Positions 35,621 through 45,040 of a stretch of 64,000 nucleotides of DNA are shown here, in pieces. The position numbers and the translations under genes are program-made. Below the pieces are notes generated by a model. It had not been told where the DNA came from, ran no database searches, and saw nothing but the letters and a program-made list of their open reading frames with translations. Every line of letters begins with the position of its first letter. Position 1 is the stretch's first letter. Source of the DNA: JAPOXR01 sp965199765. GTDB lineage: Bacteria; Pseudomonadota; Alphaproteobacteria; Rhodobacterales; Rhodobacteraceae. The DNA is taken from positions 1,302,001 to 1,366,000 of the forward strand of contig CBDATC010000001.1 of NCBI GenBank assembly GCA_965199765.1, in the 5' to 3' direction.

Positions 35621-36166
35621 TTAAAGCGCAGCAGCGCATTCATCTGCACGCGTCAGAGCTGCAGTCAATCCGATTAGAGAAAATGTGTCTTCAGTTCTGG
35701 TGCCGCGACTCGAATACGCCACAATCACAGCATCACGCCCCTTTTTCATAGCATCAATAACACCGTCGTCTTCGCCCACATCCGGCCAGGCCCAGCCTTG
35801 CGCTTCCCCTTCCGTTCCTGGTCTCAGGAAAAAGCTGCGGCTCCCGATTTTGAGAGTAACCTGTCTGCTTTCGTCGATCGTATAACCGGCTTGAAACGAA
35901 ACCAGATGTGTGTAGCGGCCGCTGGGCAGAACGGTCACAGCCAAATAAATGTCGCCGCGCCGCACATTCACGATCTTGCCGTCGCGTGTGTTCGCTGTTC
36001 GGCTCGGTTTGGAAATGGCCCCGCATTCAGCGTCTGTTGCATTGGGGGGTGTTGTGTATATCGACCAGTCCTTGCTCTCACCGATAAGCACTAGGTGGTT
36101 CTGCGCGTAGGCACTCGCAGTCAGCCCGGCTGACATGACAATGACAGCAAAAAAAAGCCGCCTCAT
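35621..36166 (-). CDS. Invasion-associated locus B (IalB)-family exported protein
   Basis: A signal peptide (MRRLFFAVIVMSAGLTASAYA) is followed by an IalB-type domain. DWSIYTTPP near the start of the mature protein, and KKGRDAVIVAYSSRGTRTED then TFSLIGLTAAL at the end, are family hallmarks. IalB-like proteins are periplasmic or outer-surface proteins widespread in Alphaproteobacteria, not only in pathogens. The ATG at 36166 has AAAGGA upstream; a TTG at 36172 is also in frame. Confidence 0.88.
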   Translation of the reverse strand: MRRLFFAVIVMSAGLTASAYAQNHLVLIGESKDWSIYTTPPNATDAECGAISKPSRTANTRDGKIVNVRRGDIYLAVTVLPSGRYTHLVSFQAGYTIDESRQVTLKIGSRSFFLRPGTEGEAQGWAWPDVGEDDGVIDAMKKGRDAVIVAYSSRGTRTEDTFSLIGLTAALTRADECAAAL

Positions 36167-36503
36167 CTTCAATCCTTTCCCAGTTGTTTTCGGGGCTGCA
36201 ATGGCACGGGGACGCCGCCGAATTCAAGTTTTCATTCTTTTTTGGAAGCAACAATACCACAACACTACACACACAGAAAAGTCAAACTCTCATTTGTTGA
36301 TATATGGCTGAGAGCGATGCAGTTTACCGGACATGCCGCAAATCCCAGCCCTTCAGGGAAGGGGGAAGTTTGCATGGGAATGTTGCCAATCGTCGAGAAA
36401 CCTTGATCATCAGGAATGCCTTTTTGATTCTTTGAGGATACCCATTATTGAATGTCTGAGTTGTTTAAAGGTATTGAGCCTGACCGCAAAATGGAGAAGT
36501 GCT
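36167..36503 (+). promoter_or_regulatory. leuC upstream region with a nested hairpin
   Basis: The 337-bp leader of leuC has a two-part hairpin at 36338-36373: an outer GCAAA/TTTGC and an inner CCCTTC/GAAGGG with an AGG loop. No Leu-rich leader peptide and no T-box or riboswitch core was recognised. The frame upstream of leuC is open but not coding-like. The hairpin may be regulatory, but evidence is structural only. Confidence 0.35.
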
Positions 36504-37910
36504 GTGAGCCAGCCGAAAACGCTGTACGATAAAATCTGGGACGATCATGTCGTCCATGAATCAGAAGACCGAACCTGCATTCTGTATATTGACCGTCACT
36601 TGGTGCATGAGGTGACGAGCCCCCAAGCCTTTGAAGGCCTCAGACTCGCTGGTCGAAAAGTCAGAGCGCCGAAGCAAACGGTCGCCGTCCCCGATCACAA
36701 TATCCCGACCGATGAGGGGCGCGCCAAACAGATTGTGGATGAAGAGAGTCGTATTCAAGTCGAAGCGCTGGAAAGAAATGCCAAGGAATTCGGCATAGAG
36801 TATTACGGTGTCAATGATGTCCGACAAGGCATTGTTCACATCATCGGGCCTGAACAGGGATGGACCCAGCCCGGCATGACCATCGTTTGCGGTGACAGCC
36901 ATACAGCAACACACGGCGCATTCGGCGCGCTTGCCCATGGAATCGGCACAAGCGAAGTCGAGCATGTTCTGGCCACCCAGACGCTGATCCAAAAAAAATC
37001 CCTGAATATGAAGGTCGAAGTCAATGGTGCGCTTGGCATCGGTGTGACGGCCAAGGACATAACTCTGTCGGTGATCGGAAAAACCGGCACAGCCGGCGGC
37101 AGCGGCTACGTAATCGAATATTGCGGCGACACCATTGAGGCGCTGTCAATGGAAGGCCGCATGACAGTCTGCAACATGGCGATTGAAGGCGGTGCGAGGG
37201 CCGGGCTGGTAGCGCCGGATGAGAAGACATTCGCGTATGTTTGCGGTCGTCCGCATGCCCCAAAAGGCGCAGCCTACGAGACCGCTCTGACTTGGTGGAA
37301 AACCTTGAAATCGGATGATGGCGCGAATTTTGACAAAGTCGTTGAAATCGATGCCGCCTCGATCGCGCCAGTGGTAACTTGGGGGACCAGTCCCGAGGAC
37401 GTGCTTCCGATCACAGGGGAAGTCCCGAGTCCAGAGGACTTTGACGGTCCGAAGTCCGCCGCTGTTAAGCGCAGCCTTTCCTATATGGGCCTGGAACCGG
37501 GAAAAAAGCTTGCCGACATTGAAGTGGATACCGTCTTTATCGGTTCATGCACAAACGGACGCATTGAAGATCTGCGTGAGGTTGCGAAGGTGATGGAAGG
37601 CCGGAATGTCCGAAACGGAATCCGCGCCATGATTGTGCCCGGATCGGGTCTTGTTCGGCTGCAGGCCGAAGAAGAAGGTATCGCTCAAAAGCTTGTTGAT
37701 GCTGGATTTGAATGGAGGATGGCCGGTTGTTCGATGTGTCTTGGAATGAACCCGGACCAGCTTGCGCCCGGTGAGCGCTGCGCTTCGACCTCGAATCGAA
37801 ATTTTGAAGGACGGCAGGGACGCGGGGGACGCACGCACCTCCTCAGTCCGGCAATGGCAGCGGCGGCGGCGATCACCGGCAGACTAACCGATGTTCGGCA
37901 CTTAATTTAA
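36504..37910 (+). CDS. leuC: 3-isopropylmalate dehydratase large subunit
   Basis: LeuC with LeuD isomerises 2- to 3-isopropylmalate in leucine synthesis, using a [4Fe-4S] cluster. Visible landmarks are the segment VCGDSHTATHGAFGALAHGI, the cluster ligand GSCTNGR, and the pair CSMCLGMN. From the GTG start at 36504 (GGAG seven bases upstream) the protein has about 468 residues, the family norm. leuD follows after six bases. Confidence 0.96.
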   Translation: MSQPKTLYDKIWDDHVVHESEDRTCILYIDRHLVHEVTSPQAFEGLRLAGRKVRAPKQTVAVPDHNIPTDEGRAKQIVDEESRIQVEALERNAKEFGIEYYGVNDVRQGIVHIIGPEQGWTQPGMTIVCGDSHTATHGAFGALAHGIGTSEVEHVLATQTLIQKKSLNMKVEVNGALGIGVTAKDITLSVIGKTGTAGGSGYVIEYCGDTIEALSMEGRMTVCNMAIEGGARAGLVAPDEKTFAYVCGRPHAPKGAAYETALTWWKTLKSDDGANFDKVVEIDAASIAPVVTWGTSPEDVLPITGEVPSPEDFDGPKSAAVKRSLSYMGLEPGKKLADIEVDTVFIGSCTNGRIEDLREVAKVMEGRNVRNGIRAMIVPGSGLVRLQAEEEGIAQKLVDAGFEWRMAGCSMCLGMNPDQLAPGERCASTSNRNFEGRQGRGGRTHLLSPAMAAAAAITGRLTDVRHLI

Positions 37911-37916
37911 GAGAGC

Positions 37917-38528
37917 ATGACAATGGATAAATTCGAGACATTCACCGGCGTTGCCGCTCCGATGCCGCTTGTCAATATCGACACTGATATGATCATCCCG
38001 AAACAATTCCTCAAAACGATTAAGCGGACCGGTTTAGGCGTCAGCCTGTTTCACGAAATGCGCTACGATCTTGAAGGAAACGAAATCTCGGACTTCGTAT
38101 TGAACCGTCCTGCCTGGCGGGATGCTGAGATCATCGTCGCGGGAGATAATTTCGGCTGCGGATCTTCCCGCGAACATGCGCCCTGGGCTCTTAAGGACTT
38201 TGGAATCCGATGTATAATTTCGACCAGTTTCGCTGATATTTTTTATAACAATTGCTTCAAAAACGGAATTCTGCCAGTGACTTTGCCAAGCGCACAGGTT
38301 GCTGCTCTGATGGAGCATGCCCAAAGCGGCGCGAATGCTCGCATATCGGTGGATTTAGCTGAACAGACAATCACCGCGCCGGATGGCGAGCAGTATCGCT
38401 TTGAAATCGATTCCTTCAAGAAACGATGTCTGTTAGAAGGGTTGGATGATGTCGCCCTGACGCTCGAAAGAGAATCAAAAATCGATTCATTTGAATCAAA
38501 GCGGCAATTGACGATGCCTTGGCTATGA
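37917..38528 (+). CDS. leuD: 3-isopropylmalate dehydratase small subunit
   Basis: The swivelling small subunit of isopropylmalate isomerase. DTDMIIPKQFLKTI near the N-terminus, FGCGSSREHAPWAL in the middle and FADIFYNNCFKNGILPV are diagnostic. The length of 203 residues is normal. It is co-transcribed with leuC. leuB, often next, is not present; repeat-rich DNA follows. Confidence 0.96.
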   Translation: MTMDKFETFTGVAAPMPLVNIDTDMIIPKQFLKTIKRTGLGVSLFHEMRYDLEGNEISDFVLNRPAWRDAEIIVAGDNFGCGSSREHAPWALKDFGIRCIISTSFADIFYNNCFKNGILPVTLPSAQVAALMEHAQSGANARISVDLAEQTITAPDGEQYRFEIDSFKKRCLLEGLDDVALTLERESKIDSFESKRQLTMPWL

Positions 38529-39049
38529 TCTTCTGACAGCCCAATTCAATTGGTTTCCTCTCGGGGGTTGGCTTGCGCCGCGTCTTTGTCACATTCCTCG
38601 AACAAGATTGGCGCGAGGCGGCGCATGGGCCGTTCGACATACAGAGCAACACATGGTCGCGGACACGCGTTTCGAAACCCGCATTGATCGGCAGCTCTGC
38701 CACGCTGCCATTTTCGCAGCGAAATCCGCTCAACGCCGGCCAGGCTCCATTATGCCTCGACCGAGGACTTGGCTCCGATCTTTTTTCAGATTGATGCGGA
38801 TCAAATAGATGCCGTTTGGATAACCGGCTGGCAGTATCCAGAATCTTTCGCACTTTCAGTCATGCGACGGCGGCTCCGTTATGTTGAAGTTTCATCTCGC
38901 GCAGCGGCTCCATGTTCAAATTTTTTCGCGTGCTCCACTGTGTGCTGCCGCTGTGTTCTGTGGTCGGTCATCAAGGGAAACGATGAGAAAGGCGCGTTCC
39001 GAAGGATTGCGCATTTCCGGTTTGAATCCTGAGACGCGGGCTGGCGTTA
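38529..39049. other. Non-coding, repeat-containing stretch with left 37-bp direct repeat
   Basis: No supportable gene is present. Positions 38837-38873 are identical to 41497-41533. From about 38953 the sequence matches 39797 onward, the left end of an 844-bp-offset duplication. Hairpin GCGGGCTG/CAGCCCGC (39036-39058) overlaps the stop codon of the truncated Rpn copy and recurs at 39880-39902. Confidence 0.7.
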
Positions 39050-39517
39050 TCAGCCCGCCGGGTTAAGTCCGGCCGCCGTGAAGACGGCTTCAAGCGATTT
39101 CTCCCGCATGGCCGCGGTCCCGACTTTTTTCAGATCCGAGCTTTCCGCCTGGCCGAGCTTCGCTCTTGCCCAATCCGGGAGCTTGCCGTACCGGTCTTGA
39201 AGAAGCTCGAGAATGAGTTCGGCCATTCCTTCCTTCCGCCCTTCCTGTCGTCCTTCTTTCCGCCCTTCTTGCCGTCCTTCCTGTCGTCCTTCTTGCCGCC
39301 CTTCTTGCCGTCCTTCGCGGTTTCCCTTGAGGCGTTCGTCTTCGAGGACCCATTTTTCGAACTGCGGCTTCAGTTTTCCCATCATCTTTTCCTTTCCGTT
39401 CGGTTCAAGCCTTTCCAATTCCAGGGCGATGCGCTTCGGATCGCAGTTCAGCTCTTCTCCGACATAGAGCGCCGCGTGCGTGAACAATCGCTCGCTTTTG
39501 AACATCCCGGCGATCGC
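39050..39517 (-). pseudogene. Truncated Rpn/YhgA-type nuclease (C-terminal part only)
   Basis: Near-identical to the C-terminal half of the intact copy at 39894-40976, from IAGMFKSERLFTHAALYVGE to KSLEAVFTAAGLNPAG. Homology stops at about 39517, so the nuclease core is missing. The frame continues upstream into unrelated sequence up to 39640. The Arg-Glu-Gly repeat is longer here (seven EGRQ/EGRK units) than in the intact copy (three). Confidence 0.85.
39229..39318 (-). repeat. 12-bp minisatellite encoding EGRQ/EGRK units
   Basis: Tandem 12-bp units encode the four-residue motif Glu-Gly-Arg-(Gln/Lys). Seven units are present here and three in the homologous stretch at 40071-40115 of the intact gene. 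The 48-bp difference keeps the frame, so the tract can expand and contract without disrupting the protein. Confidence 0.85.
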
Positions 39518-39893
39518 CGGGATCGGTTCATCGCTTTCACTTCCTGCCCGCTGACTTTCATCGACGCAAACACGCCGAATTCGTGATCCGTTAGATGTGC
39601 GCGCATCTGTCTGCTGAAATCGAAACGTTGAATGAATCACCGACCAGCGCAGACAGAGACGCCGAAAGCAGGATTGGAAGGAAACTGCGTATTCAGCGCA
39701 TTACAGAGCGCCGACGGTCTCCAAACGATGTGGAGACCGCAGCGAACGACATCTTCCAATGCATGAACACCGGTGTCGGTTCCGCTGACCTCCGCCGTGT
39801 TCTGTGGTCGGTCATCAAGGGAAACGATGAGAAAGGCGCGTTCCGAAGGATTGCGCATTTCCGGCTTGAATCCTGAGACGCGGGCTGGCGTTA

Positions 39894-40976
39894 TCAGCCC
39901 GCCGGGTTAAGTCCCGCTGCCGTGAAGACGGCTTCAAGCGATTTCTCCCGCATGGCCGCGGTTCCGACTTTTTTCAGATCCGAGCTTTCCGCCTGGCCGA
40001 GCTTCGCTCTTGCCCAATCCGGGAGCTTGCCGTACCGGTCTTGAAGAAGCTCGAGAATGAGTTCGGCCATTCCTTCCTGCCGTCCTTCTTTCCGCCCTTC
40101 TTGCCGTCCTTCGCGGTTTCCCTTGAGGCGTTCGTCTTCAAGGACCCATTTTTCGAACTGCGGCTTCAGTTTTCCCATCATCTTTTCCTTTCCGTTCGGT
40201 TCAAGCCTTTCCAATTCCAGGGCGATGCGCTTCGGATCGCAGTTCAGCTCTTCTCCGACATAGAGCGCCGCGTGCGTGAACAATCGCTCGCTTTTGAACA
40301 TCCCGGCGATCGCCGCGGTCCATTCATCGCCGATATTGTTTTTTCCGCTGCATTTCAACGCCGCCAGCACACCGCGCAGCACCGGATCGGAGGGCATATC
40401 GGCCAGCCGCATCGAAAAAAGATCGGCGACGAAGTAGCCCATGCCCGCTTCGCGCGGATCCGCTTGGCGGTGGAACTCCCCGCTGACGAGGCGGACTTCC
40501 CCGGCCTCCGCGGACCGGTGGCCGGCCAGATGCTCCATGCTGTCGATCATCAGCCGCGGCAGGTCCCAGGGCCGGTTCGCATGGCTCACCACCAGCGAAA
40601 CCACCGGGGCGGCCAGAACAGGCCGCCCGCTCCTGCCCCTGGCCGACGCCGTCACGATCTCGGTCGTGTAGCGCATGAGCTGGAACGGCGTCCGCGGATC
40701 AACGTCGCTTTTGTGCTCGATGATGAAGCTGACCCGCCGCCCCTCCTTCATCGGGAAGCGGAGCCAGCAGTCGGGAATGAGCGAAGCGCCCGCCTTCGTG
40801 GTCAGCCGGTCCGCCGGCCTCTCCGGCCCGGCGGCCCAGTCGATCCGTTCGACAATGCGCGCCGGCAGCAGCGATTTGAGCAGCAGCGCGACCGCTTGAT
40901 CGTCGGACAGAACCGCATCGTAAAAAAATTTGTCGTGAACCGGAGCTTTGAGCCGGTTCCCGTCCTTAGTCGGCAT
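39894..40976 (-). CDS. Rpn-family recombination-promoting nuclease / putative transposase (PD-(D/E)XK)
   Basis: A 360-residue YhgA-like protein (Transposase_31 type). The N-terminus HDKFFYDAVLSDDQAVALLL is typical. The nuclease core has LIPDCWLRF and VSFIIEHKSD, giving D and E-x-K in the usual D...ExK arrangement, then TPFQLMRYTTEI. The C-terminal part holds the REGRQEGRKEGRQEG repeat and a short conserved helical tail. Such proteins promote RecA-independent recombination in Escherichia coli. It sits in a duplicated, repeat-flanked segment; base composition looks GC-richer than the neighbouring leu genes. Confidence 0.88.
   Translation of the reverse strand: MPTKDGNRLKAPVHDKFFYDAVLSDDQAVALLLKSLLPARIVERIDWAAGPERPADRLTTKAGASLIPDCWLRFPMKEGRRVSFIIEHKSDVDPRTPFQLMRYTTEIVTASARGRSGRPVLAAPVVSLVVSHANRPWDLPRLMIDSMEHLAGHRSAEAGEVRLVSGEFHRQADPREAGMGYFVADLFSMRLADMPSDPVLRGVLAALKCSGKNNIGDEWTAAIAGMFKSERLFTHAALYVGEELNCDPKRIALELERLEPNGKEKMMGKLKPQFEKWVLEDERLKGNREGRQEGRKEGRQEGMAELILELLQDRYGKLPDWARAKLGQAESSDLKKVGTAAMREKSLEAVFTAAGLNPAG
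40071..40115 (-). repeat. Short allele of the EGRQ/EGRK minisatellite
   Basis: Three 12-bp units in the intact Rpn gene, compared with seven in the truncated neighbour. Confidence 0.8.
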
Positions 40977-41696
40977 TCCAAAAAAATCCTAATCCGGGAG
41001 AGCTGCACTGCCGCAGGGGATCTCTTATAAATTAAATCGGTCAGCTCGTTTAAGCCGCTCTCCGGTTTGTATATCGCATCAAAGCAAAACGTTTGCAATA
41101 TGAAAAGCAAAAATAATCCGCATATGGGAAATTCCAACCGGCTCAGCCGGTCCGTCCCCGTCCTTGCCCGGCCGGCGGCGATCTGCGGAACGGCGGATCG
41201 GTTTCCGCAAAGAACCGCCGTTCGGAACCGCGCATTCCGCAATCCGAAATGAAATCCGTGATCAACGATATGAGGCGCGACGAACCCGAGCCGGATCTGT
41301 GCTTCAAAGCGAACGCCGCCTTCGGAAGGGCCAGCATTCAATCTCGGAAGGATGGTCATCCTTCAGTGAAGATCAGGGCCGTTCGCCGCCTCTCACAGTC
41401 TGAGGATCTCAGGGGTTGAAAACCCGCACCCGCCGTGAGGCTTAACCATTTAAATCGCAGCCAAGGAACGTGCGATGCCTTTCCCGGGTGGTAGTGTCCA
41501 GAATCTTTCGCACTTTCAGTCATGCGACGGCGGAGGAATGAAGAAAACCCCAGCGCGTATGCTCGTAAAGGTGAGATCAGAAGTCATTCAGCTGGCGGGC
41601 CCTGCGCGATGAGCAAATGCGATTCATACCCCTTCTGTGTCCAGATCGGCGAAAACGGCTAAAGCGGTGCCGATCGGATGTTCCTCAGCGCATGAT
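40977..41696. other. Non-coding stretch with right 37-bp direct repeat
   Basis: No gene is supported in these 720 bp. The first 60 bp should hold the Rpn promoter. Positions 41497-41533 repeat 38837-38873 exactly, closing a 2.7-kb segment that holds both Rpn copies. Short open frames here lack motifs. Confidence 0.6.
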
Positions 41697-42971
41697 TCAC
41701 ATGTTGCTGAAGCGCATTGGGCTGAACGCGCCAAGCTCTGGATCCAAGTCTTTATTAGCAATGATCTGCGAAATCAGCCTGCCGGTTTTGGGGCCGGATG
41801 TCAGTCCAATGTGGTGGTGGCCAAAAGCCGTGAACATGCGGCTTGTCCCGATTTCTCCGATCAAAGGCAAACTGTCGCAAGGTGCGGGCCGATGGCCAGC
41901 CCAAGTGGATTCGCTTTCCCAGCGCAGATCGGGAAACGCCTCGCGTGTCTTTCGTCTGATTAGGTTAATCGGGGCTACGGAAGCCGGACGACCCAAGCCG
42001 CCGAATTCAAGCACGCCGGCGCAGCGCAATCCACTATGCATTGGCGTGGCCACAAATTTTCCAGTCGCAACCATGATTGGAGATGTCGGCTGAATCGAAG
42101 GTTTTTGGAGAACAAGGTGATATCCGCGCTCCGATTGCAAGGGAACACGAATTCTCAATTCTTTCATAAGGTCGCCGGACCATATTCCTGCCGCCATTAC
42201 AGCGGCATCGCACGGCACGTCACCGCTTGTCGTTTTTATCCTGCAGATACGGCCACTGGTGAATTCGAATGACTGGACACTGGTTTTGATGAACGACCCG
42301 CCCGCCTCCACAAAGGCTGCGGCCAGATCTTTCACGTACTGACCGGGATTCCGCACAAAACCGTGCTGGCGCATAACTGCAAGAAAACGGATGTTAGGAC
42401 CGAGGCTTGGTTGAAGTTCTTGAACCGAATCCCCTTCATATTCGTCAGGCACAAACCCCGCCCGCCGCCGAAGTTCCCAAGTGTAGGAGTCTTCCAGATA
42501 TGCCTTGCGGGATCTGTAGGCGAAGATGTAGTCGGAATCACGCAGCCACTTCTCCGCCCCGGTGCCTTTCACGAGAGCCTTGTGCTGTTCAACAGAGTCG
42601 CCGGCGATATAGGCAAGCGACGAAGCTATCCGGCGGGTATCTTTGTCATTTGCATACAGCAGATAACGGATTAGCCAAGGCGCCAACAGCGGAAGGCTTC
42701 GCCAAATGACGAAAAGCGGAGAATTTGGATCGAGGATAAATCGTGGTGCCTTAAACGGCAGTCCCGGAGTCGTAACAGGAACCACCGAACAAGCTGCCAA
42801 AACGCCTGCGTTACCGAATGACGCACCTTCACCGGGGTCCAGACGGTCGATCAGAACGACGTCAAAGCCTTCTCGCTGCAGCCAGATCGCGGATGACACA
42901 CCGGCAATTCCAGCTCCGATCACGGCAACCTGGTTTGCACTCTGCTTCAATTGTTTTTTCTCATTTCTCAA
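41697..42971 (-). CDS. D-amino-acid dehydrogenase-like FAD oxidoreductase (DadA family)
   Basis: A 424-residue DAO-fold flavoprotein. VAVIGAGIAGVSSAIWLQRE is the FAD dinucleotide-binding motif, and LIDRLDPGEGASFGNAGVLA is the DadA-type extension. WAGHRPAPCDSLPLIG and FGHHHIGLTSGPKTGRLIS are typical C-terminal FAD contacts. It probably deaminates D-amino acids or related N-substituted amino acids, feeding electrons to the membrane. A racemase-like gene lies 1.2 kb away on the other strand, consistent with D-amino acid turnover. Confidence 0.88.
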   Translation of the reverse strand: MRNEKKQLKQSANQVAVIGAGIAGVSSAIWLQREGFDVVLIDRLDPGEGASFGNAGVLAACSVVPVTTPGLPFKAPRFILDPNSPLFVIWRSLPLLAPWLIRYLLYANDKDTRRIASSLAYIAGDSVEQHKALVKGTGAEKWLRDSDYIFAYRSRKAYLEDSYTWELRRRAGFVPDEYEGDSVQELQPSLGPNIRFLAVMRQHGFVRNPGQYVKDLAAAFVEAGGSFIKTSVQSFEFTSGRICRIKTTSGDVPCDAAVMAAGIWSGDLMKELRIRVPLQSERGYHLVLQKPSIQPTSPIMVATGKFVATPMHSGLRCAGVLEFGGLGRPASVAPINLIRRKTREAFPDLRWESESTWAGHRPAPCDSLPLIGEIGTSRMFTAFGHHHIGLTSGPKTGRLISQIIANKDLDPELGAFSPMRFSNM

Positions 42972-43121
42972 TGCTTCTGCTTAATGGGAATTCTATATCG
43001 AGTCGACGCGGAAAACGGCAACTGCTCCTCAATCCAAATGACAAGGATTTTTGTTTCTCGGGCTGCGGTCAGCGCTTTCCAAAGTCAGAACAATGGAGAT
43101 GGAATTACCCGCTTCCGAGTG

Positions 43122-43652
43122 TCAGATGGCTTTTTCGACCACTCGGTCACGGAGGCCGGTGCGCGCTGATTCAGTTGGCAGCCGAATAGTTCTGCGCCGC
43201 GTGAGAATTTTGATTTCATCGAGCTGGGTCTGCAGGCCTTCGATAGGTTTGACCGATACGGCGCTCTCCGTTTCGCCTGAGTCTTGAATGGCTTCACGGA
43301 TTGTGTGGGTTTCCACCCGATGCTTTTCGGTCATCGCATTGACGATCACCGAAATGAAGAGACTAATGCAGGCAAATCTGGTGACCACGATGAATAGCAC
43401 GAAGACCATTCAGGTATACGGGAAGACCTTCATGACCGGTAGCACGATTTCCATCGGCCAGCTTCTCAGGGTCATGGTCCGGAATAGCAAATACGTGCTC
43501 TTGCCGACCTTGCCGAACCACTTGGGACGCGCGCCTGGGTCTTTGAGAGAAACCGCTGAAATCGAGGGGGTGCATTCCAGCTGTATGGGAATTGGTTTCT
43601 GGATCGAATTTCGGCGGTCCTCAGGTATGAAGCCTTTAAGGGATTGCGGCAT
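43122..43652 (-). pseudogene. Decayed bacterial voltage-gated sodium channel (pore and S6)
   Basis: Reading through one stop codon, the frame gives KWFGKVGKSTYLLFRTMTL, then RSWPMEIVLPVMKVFPYT, a TGA at 43410-43412, and MVFVLFIVVTRFACISLFI and SVIVNAM. This is the pore helix, filter and S6 of NaChBac/NavAb channels. In that family the filter is TLESW and PYxW is followed by a Phe-rich S6; here the filter reads TLRSW and the Trp codon is TGA. The voltage-sensor half is not recognisable upstream. A coiled-coil-like tail follows S6. Confidence 0.75.
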
Positions 43653-44221
43653 CCTCCGGGTTCTTGGTCTATGCGGTTAAACTGCGCGGATGACAGTAGC
43701 CAAAGGTTGTGCGCAATGCGCAGAAAAAATGAAACAGCCTGAATCTCATAGAAAAAATAGATGTCCCTGAAACTGGCAGCGAATGAGAGAAAAACACGGA
43801 TCATGGCCACAAAACAATTCTCAAGTGTGCGCAGTGTTCCTGTCTGAAAGTTGGCTTCTCACGCAAACCGATCGATCACACCAAGGCGGAGTATCCAAAA
43901 AAGCGCCCGAAATGCAAAGGACAAACGTAGGTACCGTTCAACTCAAAGGCGGTGCCAAAGCGGTTGCGTCTTATTTTCCCGCCGTGCAGGACGGAGAGTT
44001 ACAGTGCGTTGAAAAACGTGCGATTTCCGGTCTTCGGACGGAGTATCGGCACCGTCGGCTCGAATGCCAAGAGATTGCGCAGACTTATGCACGGCGGGTT
44101 GAAGGTTCTTGCTTGTCAGCTCGCAATCTGCTCTGAAACACGCTTAAATTCTGCGAGCCGATTATGGAAGGAATTGGCGCAGGACTGATGCGCGGCAAAA
44201 AGACACCGATTGGATATTTCA
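43653..44221. other. Stretch without a supportable gene between channel remnant and racemase
   Basis: Open frames on both strands overlap and lack motifs. The voltage-sensor half of the channel would be expected here but could not be traced in any frame. No repeats or RNA genes were seen. Confidence 0.35.
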
Positions 44222-45040
44222 ATGAACCAGCCAATCACAGTGACCAATCAGCAGTATGGCGGCAAGACGGTCTTTGGCGCCACCGTTGGAATCCTGATGT
44301 TGGAGACTCGGTTTCCGCGCATTCTTGGCGACATTGGGAATGCCGGCACTTGGCCGTTTCCCGTGCAATACAGGATTGTTGATGGAGCAACACCCAGCCA
44401 TGTGGTGCTTCGCCGGGCTGACGGGCTTGTAGAGAAGTTCAAGGCAGCCGCTCAGGATCTTGTCGCTCACGGTGCGGATGCGATCACCACCAATTGCGGG
44501 TTTTTGTCTCTGTTTCAGGACGACATCAAGGCGGCTGCAGGGGTTCCGGTCGCCGCCTCATCGCTAATGCAAGTCCCATGGGTCAATGCGATGCTGCCCG
44601 ACGGAAAGCGCGCTGGGATATTGACGATTTCTGCCGGGACTCTTGATAAAGATCACCTTAATGCCGCAAATGCGCCGCTGGACACACCAATAGCGGGAAC
44701 AGACTCCGGCCAGGAATTCAGCCGAAAGATACTCGATGATGCGCCGGAGATCGACTTTGACGCATGTCGTCAGGAACTTCTATCCGCCGCATCAAGTTTG
44801 GTGAAAAAGCATGAAGGAATCGGCGCTATTGTTTTGGAGTGCACCAATATGGTTCCGTTCGCTGCTGATATCAGGAAGCTGACAGGTTTGCCGGTTTATT
44901 CAATTTATTCGCATATCTGCTGGCTGCAGTCAGGATTGATGCCCAGCCGGTTTCCGTTTGAGGTCGGCGATCCAAGGATTGGTGTCGGGCAGGCTGCAGG
45001 AAGCGGCTGCGGCGGCAATGCCGCTTCACTGGATTTTTGA
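44222..45040 (+). CDS. Aspartate/glutamate racemase-family protein
   Basis: An approximately 272-residue member of the Asp/Glu/hydantoin racemase superfamily. The two catalytic cysteines are visible in ITTNCGFLSLFQ and IVLECTNMVPFA. The C-terminal IYSHICWLQSG is also family-like. A start at ATG 44222 is preferred over the TTG at 44210, though no strong ribosome-binding site is present. Substrate cannot be told from sequence; the nearby DadA-like oxidoreductase suggests amino acids. Confidence 0.82.
   Translation: MNQPITVTNQQYGGKTVFGATVGILMLETRFPRILGDIGNAGTWPFPVQYRIVDGATPSHVVLRRADGLVEKFKAAAQDLVAHGADAITTNCGFLSLFQDDIKAAAGVPVAASSLMQVPWVNAMLPDGKRAGILTISAGTLDKDHLNAANAPLDTPIAGTDSGQEFSRKILDDAPEIDFDACRQELLSAASSLVKKHEGIGAIVLECTNMVPFAADIRKLTGLPVYSIYSHICWLQSGLMPSRFPFEVGDPRIGVGQAAGSGCGGNAASLDF

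Noticed and set aside
36333..36503. N-terminal extension or leader peptide of leuC
   Set aside because: The frame is open, but composition and content are not protein-like, there is no Leu run, and the GTG at 36504 has a good ribosome-binding site and gives the normal LeuC length.
39229..39318. CRISPR-like array
   Set aside because: The repeats are contiguous 12-bp coding units without spacers.
39197..39586. Plus-strand Ser/Phe/Pro-rich frame over the Rpn repeat
   Set aside because: It is the antisense reading of the EGRQ minisatellite; the minus-strand frame matches a known family.
40041..41030. Long plus-strand frame opposite the intact Rpn gene
   Set aside because: It is antisense to a recognisable nuclease and its composition reflects the GC-rich complement.
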